From NCBI GenBank assembly GCA_001247695.2, contig LGRX02033388.1, positions 1-64,000 on the forward strand: a stretch of DNA of 64,000 nucleotides, written 5' to 3'. Below are positions 1 through 10,199 of the stretch, piece after piece. The notes below the pieces were generated by a model. That model made no database searches, was not told the DNA's origin, and was given only the letters and a program-made list of their open reading frames with translations. Both the position numbers and the translations under genes were made by a program. This DNA comes from Cymbomonas tetramitiformis (taxonomy: Eukaryota > Chlorophyta > Pyramimonadophyceae > Pyramimonadales > Pyramimonadaceae). Position 1 is the first letter of the stretch. Each line of letters opens with the position of its first letter.

Positions 1-540
1 AGCTGTCGGGCCCAGAAGCGGCAATGCAGCCAGGCGGGGGAGACAAGCTGTCGGGCCCAGAAGCGGCAATGCAGCCAGGCGGGGGAGACAAGCTGTCGGG
101 CCCAGAAGCGGCAATGCAGCCAGGCGGGGGAGACAAGCTGTCGGGCCCAGAAGCGGCAATGCAGCCAGGCGGGGGAGACAAGCTGTCGGGCCCAGAAGCG
201 GCAATGCAGCCAGGCGGGGGAGACAAGCTGTCGGGCCCAGAAGCGGCAATGCAGCCAGGCGGGGGAGACAAGCTGTCGGGCCCAGAAGCGGCAATGCAGC
301 CAGGCGGGGGCGGGGAGACAAGCTGTCGTGGCCCAGAAGCTGCATTGCTCAGCAAGCTGTCGGGCCCAGAAGCAGGGGCAGCATTGAGAAGCGGGGAGAC
401 AAGCTTGTCGCTTGGCACAGCTGCAATGCAAACAGGCAGGGGAGACAAGCTGTCGGGCCCAGAAGCGGCAATGCAGCCAGGCGGGGGAGACAAGTTGTCG
501 GGCCCAGAAGCGGCAATGCAGCCAGGCGGGGGAGACAAAC
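1..540 (+). repeat. 45-bp minisatellite array
   Basis: The first ~310 bases are near-perfect head-to-tail copies of a 45-bp unit (AGCTGTCGGGCCCAGAAGCG is its first part). From about 311 to 540 the copies degenerate, with internal deletions. Because 45 is a multiple of three, several frames stay open and one reads as a 15-residue Gly/Pro-rich repeat on the plus strand up to base 683. The array lies just beyond the 3' end of the minus-strand WD40 gene and starts at the window edge, so its full length is unknown. I read it as a minisatellite and see no independent support for a repeat protein. Confidence 0.93.
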
Positions 541-608
541 AGCACTCGCATAGCCAAAGAGTGCACAACTCGCTCGAGGAGCCTTCGAGTACGGCCAGCA
601 CGTCAGAG

Positions 609-3567
609 TCAGCTGCAGAGTATAACCTTGACGCTCCCGGAGATGTCCCCAGCCCACAAGAGGTGTCCGTGGCATGCCACTGAATTCCTGCGCCACACCC
701 AGAACGTTCCCAGTGAGCCTATAGTATTTCTGTAAATGCCCACGGCTGAGTGAAGGGTGTGGAGAGGCGCGTACACGCGGCGGCGGCACCCGAGGAACAT
801 GCCGGCATGCCCCGAGCTGCTGGCGGTACGAGCGTCCCAGATGCGCACAGTGGCGTCCGCGCTTCCGCTAATCCACATGGCGCGCCCTCCCACCTCACCT
901 GTGCACAGCGTTGTCACCTGCCCCAGCAGCCCCCACCCCCCCGCTGTCGGTTTGGTGGCGCCCGGAAGGTAGTTCCGCCGATGGTTTGTTCCTTGGTCAA
1001 CGCGGGCGCCGCGGATGGGTTGCTCCTTGGTCAACGCGGGCATGGCCGATGCATTGTGCCATAGCGGACGTGTCAGTGCTTCAGTTGAGTGCGGCAGGCC
1101 GACCTCTTCGGTATGACCCTTGAAGATGCCCACTTTTTTGCCGGTTTCGTAAAGCCTGTCCGCCAGGCACAGCGCAACCCCCCCATACAAATCCTGCTCT
1201 ACGAACGCCCGAGCATACATGCACTGGAGCTGGGTGCAAGATGCAGGGTGTGAGGCATGTGTCCCGTGAGATCACCGCGCAAGATGGCGGATGATTGTGA
1301 TTTCCTGCCCCACGATGCTTCTCGACCATCCACGTGTTTGCGACACATCGCACAGGCGGACGCGTCAAAGCTCCGCTGCTAGACGCACGACAGCCGCCGT
1401 TTAGAATCGCGGATGACGCTGCAATCGCGGGCCACCACAATTGGGCCCCGGGGCGCACTCTCCTACACAGCCTCGGAGCTGTTTGGATGGCTGATCAACA
1501 AGGTCAATCTGACGTAGACCTGGTTACGCGTCGGCAACCGGCTCCGACTGTTCAAACCGGGATGGAAGAATGCGAGGGCGCACCATGCCGTGATGTGTCC
1601 CGACTTGGTGCCCGTGGCCACGGTCTTGGCGTCCCAGTCGGCGCACAGGGTGGCGAGACTGTCGTAGGTGTAGTACCGCGACATCTGCTTTCCGCTCTTG
1701 GCGTCCCACATGCGCAGCGTGCAGTCCCTGGAGGCGCTCACCACGTGCCCTGCGGTGCGCACAACCAGGTGCGCGCCTGAGGCACAGCCTTGCTACCCAG
1801 CAGCTGGGCGAAAGTGGACAGGTCATTCGGGGGAGCAACGCAGATGGTGGAAATGCATGTGAGCACCGGATGACGAGAAAAGAGAGTGAGAGGAAAGAGG
1901 CCAGAACCACAGACCTGAGCAACCCCTAGCCGAGCCCTGTACAGTAGCAGGAGGGATGAAATGAGGGGGGAGGGAGGAGGAGCTAGTATGGGTGAGAATG
2001 AGACGCAGGCATCTTCCCATCATGATGAGCAGTAAGGGTGAGGATGAGATGCAGGCAACTTCCCTCGGGCATGGGTAGTAAGGGTTAGAGGAGGGAATCC
2101 GGCGCAAGCGCCTTTTCCTCTGCAAGTCCAGCAGAGGTGGGAGTACCAAAGCAGGCCGTGGAAAGAGGTGGTGGAGGGGCAGCGACAGACACCCAGATTT
2201 CATTTCGCAAATGCAGTGGGGTTGAAAGGAGGGTTGAAAGGAGGGGCAGTGACACACACTGAACGGCATGCGGCCCGCCAACAAAAGCCAGCTCACCATC
2301 ATTCCAGTGGATGTGAGAAGCATTCAAGAACAAGACGGGGTTGTGCCCAAGATACCACCCACACACTGACTGGCATGCGATCAGCCGACAAAAACCAGCC
2401 CACCATCATCCCAGTGGATGTGAGAAGCAAATCAGGAGCAGGGCGGGGCCGTGACAAGATACCACCAACGATATATTCCAAATATATTCCCAACCCAGAT
2501 GCAAAGCAGCATGGAAAAATGATATGATGTGACCGATCATCGCCCAACAATAGTTGGTCCCAGGGTTACGGAGTAAGCAGACCCTGCTGGCATGCCCCCC
2601 AGTGGCTCACGGTCGATGGATGGGACCTGTTGGTCCATGGTTATGCCATGAATGCAGTCACACCACACGGCATGGACACCCCATGGTAAAAAACTGAAAA
2701 CATGCGGGCACCTAAGGGCTCCCCACAAAAATCAAGGGAAAACACAGAACGTGGACTTCACCAACCACACTGAATGGCATGAGATCAGCCGAAAAAAGGC
2801 CCACCATCATCCCTAAAAAACCCTCAAAGCCCAGGGGGCCATCCCGACAGCGATACGCACTTACAACAGATTGCACTGCAGCATACGGTATATCATCAGC
2901 TTCCTGCCCAGGGGCAAGGTTGTTGGCCGTGCCGGAACTAACAGTGACGACCAGATTTCGGGAACGCGACGACCGGCTGGTGAACTATCGGCCACCGGGA
3001 GGGCTTGGGACACACAGGCATTTGTGGGGATGGGACCCCAAGTAGGAACAGTGCAACACGACAGTTGCAGTGCAAGTGTAGAGCGCATTGCTCAAGTTCG
3101 AAGCTTCCTCGCAGGGCATTTAGTGCAAGGGCTTCAGTCCCATAGAGTTGGTGCTGGGGGTAAAGGGTCGCAAGCACAGATCGGTGACGCGCAAGATCAG
3201 CCGGGCAATCCAGTTCATCATTCTCAGCCCCTCCCATGGGATCACCGGGATTACTGGGGCTAGAGTCGAACGCACCAGTGAAAGGGCAAATGACGAGGCC
3301 CTCTACCCGATCGGTGTGCCCTGCCATTGTGCACACAGGGCGCAATCTCGCCCCAGTACCCCAGCTCCAGACCCGAATTTGACTGTCCCATCCGGCAGTC
3401 ACGACGGTGTCCTCCTTCATGCAGACGCTGCTCACAAGTGCTGAATGCGCCTCGCCACCTGCTACTACTGCCTGCTCGAAGGCCCCTCCACGTCCCATGC
3501 TTAAGTTGCAGATTGGCAAGGCGATGCACGTTGGGGGAACCTGAGAAAGGACTCCTTCTTCGTTCAT
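609..3567 (-). CDS. WD40 beta-propeller protein, multi-exon
   Basis: Several minus-strand exons encode WD40 blades. A 5' exon (about 3540-3276) reads TVVTAGWDSQIRVWSWGTGA followed by AGHTDRVEGLVICPFTG and ends at a GT donor (3275). A middle exon (about 1756-1575) contains HVVSASRDCTLRMWDAKSGK and GTKSGHITAW. A 3' exon reads IFKGHTEEV, a 186-base GT-AG intron (1103-918) is removed in phase 0, and reading resumes at VTTLCTGEVGGRAMWISGSA then TVRIWDAR. The last recognisable blade is LLWAGDISGSVKV, with a stop at 609. WD40 proteins are beta-propeller scaffolds for protein complexes; the blades do not tell me which complex. The true start is uncertain: a good acceptor (CTTTCTCAG) at 3541 suggests more exons upstream, while an ATG-type frame begins at 3567. 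The 1.5-kb intron between the first two exons holds duplicated repeats. Confidence 0.8.
2257..2818 (+). repeat. Duplicated ~105-bp repeat in a WD40-gene intron
   Basis: Two adjacent copies of a ~105-bp block (2257-2359 and 2362-2468) share GGCATGCG, CACCATCAT, CCAGTGGATGTGAGAAGC and AAGATACCACC. A shorter third copy with GGCATGAGATCAGCCGA occurs at 2769-2818. All lie in the large intron of the minus-strand WD40 gene. Just 3' on the plus strand of the WD40 middle exon, at 1970-2085, a smaller duplication around GGTGAGRATGAGAYGCAGGC is also seen. Unit type unknown. Confidence 0.75.
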
Positions 3568-3935
3568 CTACGGGAGGTCAGGATGCCACAGTCCTTGAAG
3601 TTTTTGCTAGAAAAATGAATCATCTGCGTTCGAGGCCATATTGTAAAGATACCCTGCTTCATTAAAAATTTCATTGAGGAACGATCCGAGCATAATGGAA
3701 AAGGGATTAAAAGTGTGGGTGACTGGGGTAACGTGCAGAATGGTAAGGTTTGAAGATCTTCATATCTAGGGTTTAGGGGTGCAGAGGCTGAAGAGGGCCT
3801 GCATCAGGTCAAGGGTTCAGGGGTGCAGCAGGTCTCGAATGGTGAGCTAAGGCGAAGGGGGCACACCGATGTGAACTTGCCATGTTGCCATGAGACCCCA
3901 CCGCACAGAGCTGCTGCCGGCCTTTTGTTTTTCGG

Positions 3936-4042
3936 TTTGTCTCTGGAGGGGGTGTTGGCTTCGTCTCTGGAGGGGTGTTGGCTTGTCTCTGGAGGGGTGT
4001 TGGCTTGTCTCTGGAGGGGGTGCTGGCTTCGTCTCTGGGAGG
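3936..4042 (+). repeat. GTCTCTGGAGGGG tandem repeat (~22-25 bp unit)
   Basis: Four to five tandem units of GTCTCTGGAGGGG(GG)TGTTGGCTT(C) with small length differences. Telomere-like motifs lie on both sides (TAGGGTTTAGGGG near 3770 and AACCCTAAACCCCTAAA near 4126). No gene is visible between 3568 and 4320 beyond these repeats. Confidence 0.85.
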
Positions 4043-4365
4043 CAACACCATGGATATGTTATACTTCTACGGCATGAACAAGCCGGCTGCAGCGCTCAAC
4101 CTCAGACTAAAGTGAGCTGTGCGCAACCCTAAACCCCTAAAGCAAGCTCTGCGGTGTGGCCTGTACGAAACAAGGCCAACTTAGTGGCCCGCGGTGTTTT
4201 CATCAAGCATTCGTCTCCGGAAACAGGACCAGACCTCCCCTGCTCTTGAGGTGTGGCACATCCAGAAGGCAACGAACCCTGAACCCATCTGGACGGGGAG
4301 GGGGACTGGATTGAGGAAAGCCCCTTTAAGAAGTTGAGGAGGTCCAGACTATGGAGAGTCCCGGC

Positions 4366-6125
4366 CTAGACAGGAAGGGGTGCCGGACTGTAGTTTGACT
4401 CTTCGGTGCGGGGATCGTGCCGATCACAACGATCCAAGAGAGGCTCTGGGTACAGTCGGCAAGACGTGCCTTGAGGGGTCGCTGCGGAGCTCGACGGCTC
4501 CTTCTTGACAGGCGCTGCTGGCGCGTGCGGCTTCTTCTCGTGCTTGTTCTCAGCAGCGGGTTCAGCCACCTTACCCGTGTCAAACCACTTGAGACTTCAG
4601 TGGGGCTCTGTTCTGACAAGGGTCTCTACACCGTCACGCGGTGTGTCTCCCTCTGCTGTGATAGGCAGAGGGGAAACGAGCAAGAGGGAGAAAAAGCGTA
4701 ACGCAAGATTTTCAACTGTGAAGTCCGACACCTCGTTACGAACGCCTCCACTGTGCGATGCGTTAGATCTAGAAGCAGCTCACCGGGAGGGAGGCGCAAC
4801 TGAGGGCTCAGCAAACTCTCCGCCGCGCCGCCCGGGAGTTCATAAACGGACGTGCGGATCCAACTGACCTTGGTCAGCTGCGCCGAGGGAGCCGGCTTCG
4901 CTGTATTTGCAGCTGGAGCCGATGGAGCCGTCGAGCCGATGGATGGCGACGGTTTCGTTGATGCCACCTTTCCACCTATCGTGGAAAGATGAGTACCACC
5001 AACCGAAGGCGTGTTAGAAGCGCCTTGATTCGCAGTCCACATGCGGGCCGTGTCGGGGCGCATAGGGCAGGAGATTACCGCAGCAGTGCGCCGAGCAACC
5101 GAAAGGTCCATAGTTTTCTCCGGAGCCGTCATTGCTCAAACAATGAAGCGAGAAGCGATCAACTAGCTACTCTCCCTCAGGAACGCCCTCAGGAAAGGGT
5201 GCTGTTGCGATTAGTCTAAGGTACACAACAGGCGTCAGAACACAACGCGCGATCAAACCTCTCTGCGCATTTCCAGATTTCAGTTGACCTCGCGCGTCCT
5301 CTCGAAGAAAAATGGAGCGCTCTGAGCACTTGAAGCAACCTTGAAGCAACTGCACGACCATGATCCCGACCGGGATCAACGACACGAGCCCGTCAGGCTC
5401 TGCAGCACTCCCACCACGTGGCACACCTGAAGCGGCCGCCGGTGCAGGTGTGGCTGATTTGGACGTGACCGTTGTTGTCAAAGTAGTCTTCTTTCCAAAG
5501 ATAGTGGACAAAATTCGCAACAGCCAGGCCCAGAACTCGTGCCACAGTTGCGCCATCCCAGCCGCATCCTCTTTCACCACACTTGGATCCTTAGCGGTTA
5601 CTGCTGCCGCAACTCCAAAAGGCCAGGATTTAGTGCTCAGCCCCGCTTGGGGGCCTGCGATAAATCGGAGGAGTGGCTGAGCACGTCAGGCAGGACACCG
5701 GTCGGACTAAAGCTCTCAGCACTACTTGTGCAGGGTGCTTCTCACATCGTTGGCAGTAAGACATGCACACCTGCTACTGGCTTGATGGCTGATCGAGTTG
5801 CAGGTGGGGCGGTTTTTTTGGAGGTCGAGGCCGCCTTGGATTTGGGCTTCGAAGCCGTAGTCTTAACTTGTGTTTGACTTCGCGAGGTCTCGCTGGTAGC
5901 AGGCGCCGCTTGAGGGGTTTTAGTGGTTACAGCTATTACAGGTGCCACAGGTGTGGCATCGTGGGTGGATTGAAGTCCAGCAGCGGCTCTTTCGGCTGCA
6001 AGTCGTTTCTTGCGAGCCCGCTGCCGAGCACTCTTCGACAGGCCCCCATCTTCACCGTCTTCAGCCTTTTGGGATTCCACATTTCTAGGTCGCCGTCTGA
6101 TCACCGTTGTCCATTCTTCTTCCAT
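4366..6125 (-). CDS. Low-complexity Ala/Pro/Lys-rich hypothetical protein, multi-exon
   Basis: The first exon starts at an ATG in a good context (ACCATGG, 6125) with MEEEWTTVIRRRPRN, then a basic stretch (SKSARQRARKKRLAAERAAA) and a Thr/Pro/Ala-rich segment. A donor (GCAG|GTGTGC) lies at 5771. An acceptor at 5604 joins in frame to a second exon with an amphipathic segment AQLWHEFWAWLLRILSTIFG, an Ala/Pro linker and a hydrophobic stretch LVSLIPVGIMVVQLL that could be a membrane segment. Further minus-strand open stretches at 5132-4870 (start ATG 5132, Ser/Pro-rich) and 4590-4366 (EPAAENKHEKKPHAPAAPVK) have the same composition and may be later exons or a second gene. I recognise no family. The exon chain beyond the second exon is inferred. 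Confidence 0.45.
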
Positions 6126-9027
6126 GGTTGTGGAATTCTCAAGAAAACGAGGAGTCAAGTTTGCTTTCAGACGAAATGCAAGTGCCTCTCACGAGTCAGA
6201 ACAAGCAGGAACTCAGAACGATCCCGTCGGATATTTTACATATTTTACACGACTTCGACTTCCTCTCTCTCTTGTCTTGCGTTGCTAAAAATGGAGTACT
6301 GTGGTTGGTCCACCTCGGATGACACGTCTGCGGACAAGGGTTCTTGTCAAGACCTCATGTCATATGTCAGTCGAGTGTTAGTCAGTCGAGTGTGTCACGC
6401 TCGCGCTCTCATCACTCACTGTCACTCACGGACGCTCGCGCTCGCGCTCTTCGCTCTACTACTGTAGGTGACACTTGTATATTGCCCGTCCGAATTTCAC
6501 TCACTATATTTCATGATCGTTAGATCATTTGGGCCAAAACCCTTTCTTTCTGAACAAAATTGGAACACTCTACACTGCAAATTTAGAGTTATTTCACCCA
6601 AACGGCAAGCAACACAGCTAACTCTGCATTCCATGGTATATTTGCCATAGAGCACGTAATAAGCATTTGCAAACCAGACTGAAACTCTTCAGGAGCGTAA
6701 TAATCGACATTTGCTTCTCGAATCTCTCTCCATCTCTCTGACGATGCGTGAAACCATTGACACAACCACTGAAAGTGAACTCTGGAAGCAAAGGGTGGCA
6801 AAGGAAGAAAAAAGAGCAGTAGAACAGATCACGGCGATTAACGCAAAATATAAGGTGTCAACGCAGCCTTTCCTTCCCATTTCTGTTGTGATAGGTGCCC
6901 CAACTCCTTAGATTCTAAACTTGCATTCCTGGACGTAAGTAAGCTCATTTATCCGTCTTGCGAAAACGTCAAGGTTCACGGGCACTTCCGGGTCCAAACC
7001 CACAGAACAAAGTCATTTGGAGCTGCCACCTGCAAGCTGCTCCAGAAGTGATATTTCCTTCCAAATATCTTGAGGTTCCCCTTTCCTGTTCTCACCTGCC
7101 TTGGGTCTTCAACGGGGAGTTACTACGCTTCTCGACGCGTGTTTTGTATCACTGCGTCCTAACTTGTTACGAGTCATATTCAATCAGTCCGGCACGTGTG
7201 TGTGTGTGTGTGTAGACCTTTTCATTCATAATTTTGAGGTTTGCCTGTGAGCCTCCCCTGCAGGACCCAAACGCGCCAGAGGACGCAGTGATACCACCTA
7301 CCCCATTGCCTATGCCCCCGAAGCGTGATGGTATTACTTACTCCCCCCTTATCCTCCCCTCTCCTCACGTCGTGTCTCAGATATATTCACTTGAACTCCT
7401 TACTCCCTGCGACTTTGCCTGAAAGTCTATCATATGGCAAGCGTGCCTTGTGTCTGCCGCCATTTTCCAACGTTGCGGGTTCAGCAATTGGTTTGGATTC
7501 AGATAAACAGAAAACGAAATAATTTTAGCGTAATATTGTGTCGCTTCTCGAACACCGTCTGACCTGAATGGCTGCGGCTTGCAAAACGAATCTTTCAGGG
7601 GAAGCCATGTACAAGCAAATGTATGGCTCGCCTGCCGCTACTGTGCACGGCACCCGTATGGCCGACTACATGCGGAAGGGATCCGGGCCAGGCAGGGTCC
7701 CTAACACTTAACTGAGGCCAGCCTCTTCTTCTCGACGAATTCAGTTAGTTGTACGAGAACCGCATCGGCTCCGTTGCTATGGAGAAAGCCTCGGAGGACT
7801 CTTCAGACTATCGCGGCACACAGCAACGGTTCTGTAGTTTCAGGCTACAGCATATCGCTGACTCACCTGGTTTCGCATTTCACGAAACTCGCGGTTTAAA
7901 ACTGTGTGCAGTACGCATAGCCGTGAAAGGAAAGCTGTTACAGTGCTGTGACCTAGATCCTTGCTACTGCATCCTGCTACTGCATCCTATTACTGCAGCG
8001 CTAGGTACGGTATAGGTTACCACTTGGATGGTTTTCCGTCTACTTTTGAGCCATGTGGCTGACGAAACACTTGCGTCTATTTAGTGCATAGTCTTCTATG
8101 CGTTGCCACATTCTGTGTGAATAGGAATTTTCGATCAATTCTCTTCTGGCATATGATTCGAGCCTTGTGGGCAAGTTGTCGCTCCTCGCATGACTTTGCG
8201 AACACATTCAGGCATAACAAGCTGGCGCTGGTATGGAACACGACGAAAATTCTAGAAACGCTCGTGCCAATCTCGAGTGCACACAAATACATATCAAGGC
8301 CCTTGACTTCAGTTGAGATAGGCGAATTACAACAGGCTTTGAGAAGAATAATTTCCGTTTTATAGGAAGTTCTTCTCGGCCTCACCGTGGCCAGAAAACC
8401 AACTCGGAAATCTCAACCCACAGCTTTAACCCACCTTCCTAGTGCATTTGTGAAGACGATTCGCTCGAAGTTGTTGCTCAACTTTATTGTTCAAGTTGAC
8501 CGTCACCTAAGGCACGAACATGTGAATGTTGAGGACAATTCCCTTGTGAACATCGATCCCGGTTTGACCTCCCAAATCAGAACTTGTCAGTTTTCTACTT
8601 AATCGAAACGTACAGATAAACGGGTTTGGAACTCTGGTGGAACCAGTATCCACGAGCCACGTGCAGGGTTGGATCGATACAAACTCAAACTGCGATGTGC
8701 ATATGAAACTGCCCAAAAGTGGTCGAGAATAAACTTGCTAAAACCAAACCTGACTGTAAAATTTGCACGATTCCCGGTGATGTGGTGCAGACAATTTGCT
8801 TGCAGCTTTAATGTGGAGGGACGCACCCTTCAGGGTAGGGTACGTAGATATTTGGGGTAATTGCACCATGCAGTGTCACACTCTCCGGTACACCAGTAAT
8901 CAACTGATGATGGTTACTTGCTGAGTCCGAAACCCTAAACCCAAACGGGTACTTACTTAGGGATTATCTGGTTTTGTTTATTGACTTCCTTGTGCGTATC
9001 TATCCAGTTGACCCTGTTGTGCTATAT
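6126..9027. other. Intergenic stretch without recognised genes
   Basis: About 2.9 kb with only short, poorly supported open frames on either strand. A short TG repeat is at 7197-7213 and a telomere-like AACCCTAAACCC at 8932. Nothing here could be assigned to a gene family. Confidence 0.5.
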
Positions 9028-9270
9028 CAAGGGTGGGTATCGGTTGCAAAATCACCTATCGAAAAATTTTGATACGAACTCGAAAAAGTTATCGATAACT
9101 CCGATAATCGATGCGTATCGATACGGTTTGGATTTATAAATGGATGCCCATAGTTAACGCATTGCTCATTTTATTGCAAATCGATATTGATACGTCACCG
9201 ATATTTGCACCTAAATATGATATCGGCGATATATCGATACCAAAAATCGATTAATATCGATATATCGGCA
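9028..9270 (+). mobile_element. Truncated TATCGAT-rich MITE copy
   Basis: The left end CAAGGGTGGGTATCGGTTG matches the terminal repeat of the intact element at 9474-9744. The body is AT-rich and saturated with ATCGAT/TATCGATA motifs. No matching right end is seen before unrelated GC-rich sequence begins near 9275, so I call it a degraded or 3'-truncated relative. Confidence 0.6.
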
Positions 9271-9473
9271 AAATGTCTAGGGGAGGGTTCCACCGGAGCT
9301 TCCGACCCCCCCAAGGCCCGAAAAGCAGGTGTATCACCGCCCCCATCAAGACCCATGGTGACGAGAAATGCACCCAAAACTCATACAAAATACTTTTAAA
9401 AATTGCACCTGCGGATCCGCAATGTTAGAACTAACGGCCCACTCCCCCCGCGCGCGAAGGTGATACTGCAGGG

Positions 9474-9744
9474 CAAGGGCCGGTATCGGTTCTAACATTC
9501 GCTATCGATTGCAAGTGATATTTAATTTTTTGCAACGTCAATTATCGGTATCACTTCGATACTATCGATTGCTCGTCATTTACATGCGGAGTGCCATATA
9601 TAACGCATAACAAACATGCTCGTAATACGAGTGCTTGTGTGATCGATTAATCGGCGATAGTGAGAGGGCAACGCACTATCGCCGATAGTATCGATAGCGA
9701 CAATCGATACTATCGGCTTTTGGTACAATCGATACCGACCCTTG
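9474..9744 (+). mobile_element. hAT-like MITE with perfect 8-bp target duplication
   Basis: A 271-bp element with terminal inverted repeats CAAGGGCCGGTATCGG (left) and the reverse complement of CAAGGGTCGGTATCGATTG (right). It is flanked on both sides by the identical octamer CTGCAGGG (9466-9473 and 9745-9752). Eight-base duplications and CAAGGG-type ends are features of the hAT superfamily. It has no coding capacity; the interior is made of ATCGAT motifs that can fold on themselves. It must have been mobilised by a transposase encoded elsewhere. Confidence 0.88.
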
Positions 9745-9752
9745 CTGCAGGG

Positions 9753-9970
9753 CTCCGGTCGTGAAAGGCTGATCGATCACCCGAAGCGGATCGGAAAAGC
9801 AGGTCCATGGAGGGGGGATCCGATCCCCCCACGAGCCACGACCCGAAACGAAACAGGCCTAGGCTCTAGGACACGGGTCTGACCCCCACGACTCGAAAAG
9901 CATGTCCGCTAGGGGGCGGGCCCGACACCCCCACGACCCACGACCCGGAAAGCAGGGCCGGGGGGACGAA
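9753..9970 (+). repeat. Degenerate CCCCCACGACCCACGACCCG repeats
   Basis: Three to four irregular copies of a GC-rich motif ending CACGACCCGRAAAGCAGG, at about 70-80 base spacing. A related copy (CAAGGCCCGAAAAGCAGG) lies at 9312-9330, left of the MITE, so the MITE may have inserted into this repeat field. Confidence 0.6.
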
Positions 9971-10199
9971 TGCGAATTCCGCCCCCCCCTCCCCAACATG
10001 AAGAGCAGAGGTTAGTTCTCGAGAGCTACCTCTCGTCTGAGCTTGAACTTGTAAGTTGTATCGGAGTTCACAGCTCTCAAAACGTGAAACCAAAAACCTT
10101 GCTGTATGAAGAACATGTCGGCCTGTATTTGATCTCAGAAGCAAACGGCAGGGGACAAGCCATACCCCATACAGCAAACTTCAATCACCACGGACCTGA

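Noticed and set aside
1..310. CRISPR-like array
   Set aside because: The repeats are contiguous with no variable spacers; this is a tandem minisatellite in eukaryotic DNA.
9028..9744. One 717-bp transposon using the outer CAAGGG ends
   Set aside because: The octamer before 9028 (TGCTATAT) does not match the right flank, while the inner end at 9474 has a perfect CTGCAGGG pair.
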